Shown here: in pieces, positions 1-6,272 of the stretch
Layout of the letters: each line of letters opens with the position of its first letter
Numbering within the stretch: the first letter of the stretch is position 1
From: Bacteroidales bacterium
GTDB lineage: Bacteria > Bacteroidota > Bacteroidia > Bacteroidales > Muribaculaceae
Direction: 5' to 3'
NCBI GenBank assembly: GCA_019415705.1
Contig: DXYS01000013.1
Coordinates: 1-14,114 of the forward strand
DNA length: 14,114 nt
Notes under the pieces: generated by a model
What the model saw: the letters and a program-made list of their open reading frames with translations, nothing else
Database searches by the model: none
Told to the model about the DNA's origin: nothing
Made by a program: the position numbers and the translations under genes

Positions 1-112
1 CATACTGACCGGCTTTGTAGAATTCGATGCCGTCTTTGTAGCCTTGGCTCTGAGCCACGGCCGAGAGAGTGGCCGCTGCGGCAAGCAGCGAGCAGATTAA
101 CTTGATTCTCAT
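1..112 (-). CDS. N-terminus of a secreted, probably TPR-repeat protein (cut by window edge)
   Basis: Only the first 37 codons are in the window; the rest runs off the left edge. The start is a clear ATG at 112, followed by a classic Sec signal peptide: MRIK, a hydrophobic Leu/Ala stretch to about residue 18, and a likely signal peptidase I cut after AVA, giving a mature start near Gln21. The mature sequence begins QSQGYKDGIEFYKAGQY, which resembles the first helix of a tetratricopeptide repeat. It lies 59 bp downstream of the PstS-like lipoprotein gene on the same strand, so the two are probably cotranscribed. From memory, a TPR protein next to a PstS-like protein is a recurrent Bacteroidetes arrangement, often with ExbB/ExbD/TonB genes nearby. 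The export signal is seen directly; the TPR identity is inferred from few residues. Confidence 0.7.
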   Translation of the reverse strand, partial: MRIKLICSLLAAAATLSAVAQSQGYKDGIEFYKAGQY

Positions 113-171
113 GTCGTGTTAGTGTGTATAGCTATTGTTTAATGTTTTACTTTACCATTGCCGGACGTCGT

Positions 172-1176
172 TCAAGGCTGCGCAAGTTCGACGACCTGTA
201 TTTTTGTGCGGGCCGGCAGAATACCGGTCTTCATGATTATCTTTTGACCTATATCGCCCGTGACGAAACTGTAGAATCCGCTGCTGAGGCTGCCTGATAC
301 ACCGGTCGTAACCATATATATCGGGCGGTATAACGGATAGGTGCCGTCAAAGATGTTCTGCTGGTAGGGCTTGTAGGCTGTCACTTCGTCAGGGCGGCGG
401 AGTTTGAGCACCTTGACGTCCTCGTCGAGCGTGGTGCCCTGTATGGGCTCGTCAGAGAGCATTTTCTGTGCCATCTCGTCCTTGGAGATTTCGGCTGTCT
501 TCATGTCGGTGGTAATCCATGTGACACCGAGCACGCCGATGGCATTGACTTTCTTGCTGACGGTCTCGACCACAGCCGGTATCGAGCCTTGGGCGTAAAC
601 GTTGGGACCGAGTTCGGCACCGTTGAGCAGCGAGTCGCGCATAAACTGCACGAGGCTCGACGACTTGTCGTCAAAAATGACCTGTATCTCGCCTAATTCG
701 CTTGGCTCGAGGTCGTTCCAATATCTTGATTCGCCTGACAGTATGTCGCCGACTTCTTTTGTAGTCAGCATTGAGCAGGGATTGTCCTTGTTGACGATGA
801 GGGCCACGGCGTCAACGGCGATTTTGCTTTCTTTGACAGTGCGCCGTTTGCCTTTGAGATAGTTGCGCTCGTTTTTGGTGAGCTCGCGGGCTATGACGGC
901 CGTGCGGGTGTTGAGGCTCATCAGCGAGTCGATGCAGATAGTCTGCGGGAGATACCTGACGAGTACGTGAGCCTCGGGATACTGATACTCGAAGACGTCG
1001 ATTTCCTGCTCGATGATGTTCTGAAACGTGTTGTCGCAGACCATGGTCATAGTGCCGGTGGTCGATGAGTTGGCTTTTTTCTCGTATTTGAGACAGCCGC
1101 TCATGGTGACAGTCAGAGCGGCTGCCGCCATAAGGCACAATATGTTATGTTTCATTTTGCGGTCTATAAAGGACAT
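172..1176 (-). CDS. PstS-like periplasmic substrate-binding lipoprotein
   Basis: This 334-residue protein belongs to the PBP-II/PstS-like superfamily. The N-terminus is a lipoprotein signal ending in TMSG-Cys28, so the mature protein should be lipid-anchored. Met8 (position 1155) gives a more typical 20-residue signal (MKHNILC...) and may be the true start. Diagnostic family stretches are RELTKNE (residues 98-104), AVDAVALIVNKDNP (120-133) and the following L...V.DILSGESRYWND, equivalent to the IFxGxxxxW segment of PstS. The two places where PstS usually carries phosphate-binding Ser/Gly/Thr loops are atypical here: QTICIDS near residues 78-84 and KSSS at 171-174 in place of SGT. No pstC, pstA or pstB is adjacent. 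The neighbours are a small membrane protein upstream and an exported, likely TPR, protein downstream. Family membership is firm; phosphate as ligand is doubtful, and a signalling or envelope role is equally possible. Confidence 0.85.
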   Translation of the reverse strand: MSFIDRKMKHNILCLMAAAALTVTMSGCLKYEKKANSSTTGTMTMVCDNTFQNIIEQEIDVFEYQYPEAHVLVRYLPQTICIDSLMSLNTRTAVIARELTKNERNYLKGKRRTVKESKIAVDAVALIVNKDNPCSMLTTKEVGDILSGESRYWNDLEPSELGEIQVIFDDKSSSLVQFMRDSLLNGAELGPNVYAQGSIPAVVETVSKKVNAIGVLGVTWITTDMKTAEISKDEMAQKMLSDEPIQGTTLDEDVKVLKLRRPDEVTAYKPYQQNIFDGTYPLYRPIYMVTTGVSGSLSSGFYSFVTGDIGQKIIMKTGILPARTKIQVVELAQP

Positions 1177-1222
1177 TACGTGAAGTTGTCTTGCTTGATG
1201 AGCCTTGGGGGTTGAGCCGGGC

Positions 1223-1492
1223 CTAAATGCGTGAGTCTATGCCGGCATACTGGCGGTATGCGCGCCAGAATCCGTATATAATCAGGATGACGCCGACGAG
1301 ATAGCGGGTCCAAGCCCAGTCGCCCTCCCATCCGAAAAAGTTGATGAGCAATAGTATGCCCATGCCGACGTAAATAATCACCATGACGATGCCCATAATG
1401 GTCTGAATGGTGCGTCGTGTCTTGCTCTCCGGGATGTGATAGCGCTCGTGGCGCATGCCGGTGCTGTTGTCTTCGTCTTCTATGTTATACAT
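1223..1492 (-). CDS. Small two-helix inner-membrane protein of unknown function
   Basis: An 89-residue protein with a charged N-terminal 28 residues, then a hydrophobic segment at about 30-53 (IMGIVMVIIYVGMGILLLIN) and a second at about 64-80 (YLVGVILIIYGFWRAY), ending in a short Arg-rich tail. Two membrane helices joined by a short Trp-rich loop (GWEGDWAW) are the only visible architecture; there is no catalytic motif. It is the first gene after a promoter-like sequence and lies 46 bp before the PstS-like lipoprotein gene, so it is probably the leading gene of that transcript. Similar small membrane proteins occur, from memory, beside PstS-like/TPR genes in other Bacteroidales. I do not recognise a named family. 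That it is a real gene is supported by operon position, hydrophobic pattern and lack of competing frames; its function is unknown. Confidence 0.7.
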   Translation of the reverse strand: MYNIEDEDNSTGMRHERYHIPESKTRRTIQTIMGIVMVIIYVGMGILLLINFFGWEGDWAWTRYLVGVILIIYGFWRAYRQYAGIDSRI

Positions 1493-1545
1493 ATCGATGA
1501 CTTTTAAATATGCGTTGATAGATATCAGCCTCTTGTATGGCAGAC

Positions 1546-1562
1546 TGTTTAATTTTTAAACA
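1546..1562. repeat. Perfect 7-3-7 inverted repeat in the leader of the small membrane protein gene
   Basis: TGTTTAA, TTT, TTAAACA is a perfect inverted repeat between the probable promoter (1613-1620) and the start codon at 1492, inside the predicted 5' leader. It could be an operator or a weak RNA hairpin. It is AT-rich, so chance cannot be excluded. Confidence 0.4.
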
Positions 1563-1612
1563 ACGCAGAGATGCCTTAGGTTCGCCCGTCGGCATTTGGT
1601 TTTAAAACCGTG

Positions 1613-1620
1613 TAAAGATA
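1613..1620 (-). promoter_or_regulatory. Probable Bacteroidetes -7 box for the small membrane protein/PstS-like operon
   Basis: On the minus strand this reads TATCTTTA, seven of eight matches to TAnnTTTG. No convincing TTTG -33 element lies 19-21 bp upstream. It would give a leader of roughly 120 nt before the start at 1492. The 256-bp gap 1493-1748 between fmt and this gene holds no other ORF that I would support. Confidence 0.4.
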
Positions 1621-1748
1621 GCTAAAAACAATGAAATATAGCCGTCTCCTGTGTTTGATTTTGACATAATTAACATAACGTCTCTTTCTTTAGCGTAGCT
1701 CGGGTTGCGGCGGCTCAAGTTGTGCTCGAGGACACGGGGGATACGCTG

Positions 1749-2714
1749 TCATTCCATCTTAGCTTTGCCCGGACGTGCACCGCGCAGCCATTCGGCAGTT
1801 GCCATACGTTTTTTACCGGCCGGCTGGAGTTCGATGATTTCGACACGGCCTTGTCCACATTCGACATACAGCGTTTTACTGTCTGTAACAATCCGTCCGG
1901 GCTCGGTGTGTGTGTTGTCCTTTTCGTCAAGTCTTGTCCTGATGATTTTTATATCGGTCGCGGCGCCTTTGTCCTCGTCAGTCATTGTGGTCCATGCGGC
2001 CGGGTAGGGCGAAAGTCCTCGCACGAGGTTATGCACGGTCGCGGCATTGGCCGTCCAATCGATACGGCATGTGTCTTTAAAAATCTTTGGGGCAGCCGAG
2101 ACCTCACGGCCGGCTATGGCATCCTGAGGCAACGGTGTGACCGTTCCGGCCACGATGTCGTCGACAGTCTTGAGTGTCAGGCGTGCGCCGAGCTGCATCA
2201 GGCGGTCATGGACCGAGCCGGCACACTCGTCGTCGCCGATGGTGATTGCCTCCTGCGAGATTATGTCGCCGGTGTCAATCTCGTGTTTGAGGAAGAAGGT
2301 AGTCACGCCGGTCTCTTTGTCACCGTTGATAACCGCCCAATTAATGGGGGCAGCGCCGCGGTAGCGCGGCAGCAGCGAGGCGTGGAGGTTGAAGGTGCCG
2401 AGCTCGGGCATGGTCCACACGACCTCAGGCAGCATCCTGAAAGCTATGACTATAAACAGGTTGGCTCCGACTGCACGCAGCTCCTCGACAAACTCGGGAG
2501 CTTTGAGCGATACCGGCTGTAGCAGCGGCAGATTATGGGCGACGGCGTATTGCTTGACGGCCGACTGCAGCATCTTGTGGCCGCGGCCTGCGGCCTTGTC
2601 GGGGGCGGTGACTACCGCGGCTATGTCATAACCGGCCTTGACGAGTGTGTCCAAACTCTCTACGGCAAACTCGGGTGTGCCGAAAAAAACGATTCTGAGG
2701 TCTTCTTTTGTCAT
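1749..2714 (-). CDS. fmt: Methionyl-tRNA formyltransferase
   Basis: Fmt transfers a formyl group from 10-formyltetrahydrofolate to the methionine on initiator tRNA in the cytoplasm, allowing bacterial translation initiation. The 321 residues match the usual family length. The N-terminal Rossmann-like domain starts RIVFFGTPEFAVESLD. The folate/catalytic region contains NLHASLLPRYRGAAPINWA (109-127), the family signature, with Asn109 and His111, and Asp147 in EIDTGD; these align with the catalytic Asn106, His108 and Asp144 of the E. coli enzyme. The C-terminal OB-like domain includes VRGLSPYPAAWT, also typical. The start ATG overlaps the stop of the upstream pseudouridine synthase gene (ATGA at 2711-2714), implying translational coupling. 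Both products act on RNA. No intrinsic terminator with a T-tract is obvious downstream. Confidence 0.97.
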   Translation of the reverse strand: MTKEDLRIVFFGTPEFAVESLDTLVKAGYDIAAVVTAPDKAAGRGHKMLQSAVKQYAVAHNLPLLQPVSLKAPEFVEELRAVGANLFIVIAFRMLPEVVWTMPELGTFNLHASLLPRYRGAAPINWAVINGDKETGVTTFFLKHEIDTGDIISQEAITIGDDECAGSVHDRLMQLGARLTLKTVDDIVAGTVTPLPQDAIAGREVSAAPKIFKDTCRIDWTANAATVHNLVRGLSPYPAAWTTMTDEDKGAATDIKIIRTRLDEKDNTHTEPGRIVTDSKTLYVECGQGRVEIIELQPAGKKRMATAEWLRGARPGKAKME

Positions 2715-3412
2715 TGTTGTGCTGTGTTTTGAGTGTCGGTGGCCGCCTGCTCGAGTTCACGCCAGAGGCGATCTTCGGGCACGGGAGCCGTCAGGTCAAT
2801 TTCTTTGCCCGAAACGGGGTGTATGAATCTGATGCGTCGCGCGATGAGCGATATTGACCCGTCGGGATTACTGCGCTTGTCGCCGTATTTGAGGTCGCCG
2901 CGTATCGGGCATCCGATGGCACTCATCTGCACGCGTATCTGATGCTTGCGGCCTGTCATCAGGTTTATCTCAAGCAGGTTGAACCGCTCGCCGCGGGCTA
3001 ACAGGCGGTATGAAAGACGTGCTTCTTTTGCTCCCGGTTTGGGCTTGTCTGAGGCGTATGAGCGGTTGTTGCGCTCGACTGTGGTGATGTAATGTGTCAG
3101 AGTGTCAGATTCTTGCGGCGGCAGGTTACGGCTCAGAGCCCAGTAGGTCTTGTGTACGTCGCCGTTGCGGAACATTTCGTTGAGTCTCGTCAGAGCTTTT
3201 GATGTCTTGGCGAAGATCACGAGGCCGCCGACAGGTCGGTCGAGACGGTGGACGACACCGAGAAACACGTTGCCGGGCTTGGTGTGAGTTTCTTTTATCC
3301 ACTGCTTGACGGTCTCTGACAGTGGCGTGTCGCCGGTTTTGTCACCCTGCACGATTTCGCCGGGTGCTTTGTTGACGACGATGATGTGGTTGTCTTCGTA
3401 GATTACGTGCAT
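2711..3412 (-). CDS. RluA-family pseudouridine synthase
   Basis: Converts specific uridines in rRNA or tRNA to pseudouridine. The 233-residue protein is the short, S4-less form of the family: it begins directly with IYEDNHIIVVNKAPGEIVQ, the usual start of the catalytic domain. The signature HRLDRPVGGLVIFAKTSKA contains the catalytic aspartate at residue 58. ETGRKHQIR-like LMTGRKHQIRVQMSAIG and the subsequent GCPIRGDLKYG stretch are the conserved C-terminal half of the active site. Which RNA position is modified cannot be told from sequence alone. The gene overlaps fmt by 4 bp and follows the phosphohexomutase across a 105-bp gap containing a strong hairpin, so it is probably the first gene of a two-gene unit. 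I found no convincing TAnnTTTG promoter in the gap. Confidence 0.93.
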   Translation of the reverse strand: MHVIYEDNHIIVVNKAPGEIVQGDKTGDTPLSETVKQWIKETHTKPGNVFLGVVHRLDRPVGGLVIFAKTSKALTRLNEMFRNGDVHKTYWALSRNLPPQESDTLTHYITTVERNNRSYASDKPKPGAKEARLSYRLLARGERFNLLEINLMTGRKHQIRVQMSAIGCPIRGDLKYGDKRSNPDGSISLIARRIRFIHPVSGKEIDLTAPVPEDRLWRELEQAATDTQNTAQQ

Positions 3413-3440
3413 TGCGTGAGACTTGACGGCTTAAATTATT

Positions 3441-3473
3441 GTGCAGCCACCCGACGGTTGCGGGCGGCTGCAC
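3441..3473 (-). terminator. Hairpin terminator downstream of the phosphohexomutase gene
   Basis: The arms GTGCAGCCGCCCG and CGGGTGGCTGCAC (minus strand) form a 13-bp stem with one G-T wobble and a 7-nt loop. It sits 45 bp beyond the mutase stop and 28 bp before the pseudouridine synthase start. The minus-strand tail (AATAATTT) is only moderately T-rich, and the plus-strand side (ATTTTGTT) is T-rich too, so termination could be bidirectional or leaky. Confidence 0.7.
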
Positions 3474-3517
3474 ATTTTGTTAAAGAGGTGTAAGACTTCG
3501 GCTTAATTGCGCTGCAA

Positions 3518-5269
3518 TCAGATGCCGAGGTCTTTTTTGATTGCGGCGATTTTGGCTGCTGCGTCGGCGTTGGCGCGTGCGTAGTCGTCTTTGCCGGCGA
3601 GCTTGTCGTGGACCTCCATGTAGAATTTGATTTTAGGCTCGGTGCCCGAAGGACGGATTGAGACTTTCGAGTGGTCGGCTGTAAAGAATTGCAGCACATT
3701 GCTCGTGGTCGGGAAATCCATTTTGGTGACTTTGCCTGTGGTGAGGTCAGTCTCGTTGAGGTCGGCATAATCCTTGACGGTGACAACCGGGCTGCCGCCG
3801 AGCGATTTGGGCGGGTTGGCGCGGAAGTCTTTCATCATCTGCACGATTTCGTCGGCTCCTTTCTTGCCTTCGCGGACGACCGACACGCCTTCTTCGTGTG
3901 AGAAACCGTTGCTGACATATATATCCTGCAGCATTTCGTTGAAGTCCATGCCGCGGTCCTTGGCCCAAGCGCAGATTTCAGCCATAAGAGAGATTGCCGA
4001 TACGGAGTCTTTGTCGCGGCAGAAGTCTTCGGCGAGGAAGCCGTAGCTCTCTTCGCCGCCGCCGAGATAGCGCATCGTGCCTTCGCTCTCACGGATTACA
4101 GATGCAATCCATTTGAAACCGGTGTAGCAGTCATACATCTTTATATTGTAGTTGTCGGCGATAGACTTGATGGTCTCGGTGGTCACAATGGTCTTGACGA
4201 CATATTCGTTGCCTTTGAGACGGCCCATCTCGCGGTTGCGGCGCATGATGTAGTTAAGAAGTATCATTACAATCTGGTTGCCGTTGATGAGCTGATACTC
4301 GCCGTCGTTGTCACGGATTACACAGCCGATGCGGTCTGCGTCGGGGTCAGAGGCTACGACGAGATCGGCGCCTACTTCCTTGGCTTTGGCGATAGCCATG
4401 GCCATGGCCGACGGGTTCTCGGGATTGGGAGAGTCTACGGTCGGGAAATCGCCTGAGGGAATGTCCTGCTCGGGGACATGGATGATGTTAGTGAAGCCCC
4501 AGCGGCGCAGCGATTCGGGTATGAGTTTTACGCCTGTGCCGTGGATAGGGGTGTAGACGATTTTGAGGTCGGCGTGACGTTTGATGACCTCGGGGTCGAG
4601 CGAAAGACCTTGAATGGCTGTGAGAAAATCGTTGTCCATCTTGTCACCGATAATCTCGATTTTTGACGGGTCTCCTTCAAATTTTATTTCCTTTACGCTC
4701 TTGATGCGGTTTACATTGTCGATGATGTTGACATCATGCGGGGCGATAATCTGAGCGCCGTCGCTCCAATATGCCTTGTAGCCGTTGTAGATTTTGGGGT
4801 TGTGAGAGGCGGTGATGTTTACGCCGCTCTGGCATCCTAACTGACGGATGGCAAACGAGAGTTCGGGGGTCGGACGGAACGAGTCAAAGAGATAGACCTT
4901 GATGCCGTTGGCCGAGAAGATGTTGGCGACGATTTCGGCAAATTTGCGCGAGTTGTTGCGCACGTCATGGCCGACGACGACTTTAATCTCCGGGAGGTCT
5001 TTGAAGGCCTCTTTGAGATAGTTGGCAAGACCCTGTGTGGCAGAGCCTACGGTATATATATTCATGCGGTTTGAGCCGGCGCCCATAATGCCGCGCAGAC
5101 CGCCGGTACCAAACTCGAGGTCTTTATAAAAACACTCGATGAGTTCGGTCTTGTCGTCTGCCTCAAGCATGCGGCGCACTTCGGCCTGAGTCTCGGCGTC
5201 ATAGCCGTCGCTCAACCATGTTTTGGCTTTTTCGGTCACCTGTTTAATCAGGAGGTCTTGATTTTCCAT
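3518..5269 (-). CDS. Phospho-sugar mutase (phosphoglucomutase/phosphomannomutase, alpha-D-phosphohexomutase family)
   Basis: Interconverts hexose 1-phosphate and 6-phosphate, supplying sugar-1-phosphate for nucleotide sugars and feeding glycolysis. All four signature regions of the family are visible in the 583 residues: the phosphoserine loop TASHNP with Ser155, the metal-binding loop DPDADR at 308-313, the sugar-binding loop GGEESYG at 404-410, and the phosphate-binding loop RPSGTEPK at 539-546. The N-terminus has FGTGGLRGIMGAGSNRMN, typical of the long PGM2/PgcA-like branch rather than the shorter ManB or GlmM types. Glucose-1-phosphate is the likeliest substrate, but specificity is inference. 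It has its own promoter with both boxes and a downstream hairpin, so it is probably monocistronic. No defect is seen. Confidence 0.95.
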   Translation of the reverse strand: MENQDLLIKQVTEKAKTWLSDGYDAETQAEVRRMLEADDKTELIECFYKDLEFGTGGLRGIMGAGSNRMNIYTVGSATQGLANYLKEAFKDLPEIKVVVGHDVRNNSRKFAEIVANIFSANGIKVYLFDSFRPTPELSFAIRQLGCQSGVNITASHNPKIYNGYKAYWSDGAQIIAPHDVNIIDNVNRIKSVKEIKFEGDPSKIEIIGDKMDNDFLTAIQGLSLDPEVIKRHADLKIVYTPIHGTGVKLIPESLRRWGFTNIIHVPEQDIPSGDFPTVDSPNPENPSAMAMAIAKAKEVGADLVVASDPDADRIGCVIRDNDGEYQLINGNQIVMILLNYIMRRNREMGRLKGNEYVVKTIVTTETIKSIADNYNIKMYDCYTGFKWIASVIRESEGTMRYLGGGEESYGFLAEDFCRDKDSVSAISLMAEICAWAKDRGMDFNEMLQDIYVSNGFSHEEGVSVVREGKKGADEIVQMMKDFRANPPKSLGGSPVVTVKDYADLNETDLTTGKVTKMDFPTTSNVLQFFTADHSKVSIRPSGTEPKIKFYMEVHDKLAGKDDYARANADAAAKIAAIKKDLGI

Positions 5270-5325
5270 GTTAGTTTAAGTTAGTTAGAGTTAAGTTTCG
5301 TTGTCGTTTTGATAGACGTCTGAGG

Positions 5326-5357
5326 CAAAGATATGTTTTTGCTTTGAGTTATACAAA
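5326..5357 (-). promoter_or_regulatory. Promoter of the phosphohexomutase gene (-33/-7 type)
   Basis: On the minus strand TTTG (5357-5354) is followed after exactly 20 bp by TATCTTTG (5333-5326), a full match to TAnnTTTG. Transcription would start near 5320, giving a leader of about 50 nt before the ATG at 5269. This is the best-formed two-box promoter in the window. Confidence 0.75.
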
Positions 5358-5412
5358 AAATATGCCGCTTTGTTGCGTGTCTTAGTTTATCTTAAGTTCT
5401 TTTGGATTTGTA

Positions 5413-6246
5413 TCAGAATGGCAGAAAGAAAAGATATAGAGTCACAGCCGGAGCGACGAGCAGCAGCGAGTCTATGCGGTCTAAGATGCCTCCGTGGCCG
5501 GGGATGAGATGGCCTGAGTCCTTGACTCCGAGTGTTCGCTTGATGAGTGACTCGAAAAGGTCCCCCCATGTAGCGAAGATGCTGACAACGGCTCCGAGGC
5601 CTATCCACATGATGAGTGACGGACCGCCGAAGACCCATTCGGCAGCGGCTCCGGCTACGAGGCAGAACACAAATCCGCCCCAGAAGCCTTCCCACGATTT
5701 CTTGGGCGACAGGCGCTCGAAGAGGCGGTGGCGGCCTATGAGCGAGCCCACACAGAAGGCGCCCGTGTCGTTGAGCCATATCATGATGAAGACGGTCAGC
5801 ACGAGCTGCCAGCCTGCAACGCCTTGCAATAGGGGGTTGAACGCTAAAAAGTTGAGCGCGTCTATTGCGAGGCCGATGTAGAGCACTGACAGCACTGACA
5901 TGGCCGTGTGGCGGAAGGCGTCATGACGGCGGTCATAGAGCGCAAGCACTATGCGGATTATCATGTAGGCGGTCAGGATAAGCACGGCGAAGAAGATTTG
6001 GGCAAGCTCGCCTCCATAGACCGTAAGACAGAGCGACAGCGCGGCCGCGATGTCAAGGATGCGTATCAGCGTGCTGATGACCGTCGGGTTATTGCCCATG
6101 CCGAGGAGGTGCTGAAACTCGAGCATGGCCACGACGGTGAAGACCGCCATCAGGCCGCCGAACCAGTATGGTCCGGCGAGCAGGGCCCCGACTATGGCAG
6201 CGACATAGACGATGCCCGACAGAGAGCGTGTGACAATGTTTTTCAT
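5413..6246 (-). CDS. cdsA: Phosphatidate cytidylyltransferase
   Basis: Makes CDP-diacylglycerol from phosphatidic acid and CTP in the inner membrane, the branch point for all bacterial phospholipids. The 277-residue protein is strongly hydrophobic with about seven or eight membrane segments, beginning MKNIVTRSLSGIVYVAAIVG. The C-terminal signature S-x2-KR-x4-KD-x5-PGHGG-x2-DR-x-D is intact (SLIKRTLGVKD followed by PGHGGILDRID), as are the earlier LNDTGAF and GRHRLFERLSPKKSWEG stretches, whose NDTGA and SPKKSWEG are family hallmarks. It starts 26 bp after the S8 protease stop on the same strand. With no promoter visible in that gap, it may depend on the protease promoter or one inside the protease gene. 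From memory, cdsA in Bacteroides usually follows ftsH; here a secreted protease precedes it instead. Confidence 0.96.
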   Translation of the reverse strand: MKNIVTRSLSGIVYVAAIVGALLAGPYWFGGLMAVFTVVAMLEFQHLLGMGNNPTVISTLIRILDIAAALSLCLTVYGGELAQIFFAVLILTAYMIIRIVLALYDRRHDAFRHTAMSVLSVLYIGLAIDALNFLAFNPLLQGVAGWQLVLTVFIMIWLNDTGAFCVGSLIGRHRLFERLSPKKSWEGFWGGFVFCLVAGAAAEWVFGGPSLIMWIGLGAVVSIFATWGDLFESLIKRTLGVKDSGHLIPGHGGILDRIDSLLLVAPAVTLYLFFLPF

Positions 6247-6272
6247 TGCGGAGTCATTGCGGTTGCGTGGCC

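Noticed and set aside
1690..1748. Possible fmt terminator formed by CTCGAG and CTTGAG on the minus strand.
   Set aside because: The stem is only 6 bp with a wobble and has no T-tract; too weak to call.
1722..2522. 266-codon plus-strand open frame opposite fmt.
   Set aside because: It is antisense to an intact fmt with full motifs, and its translation has no family features; a shadow of GC-rich coding sequence.
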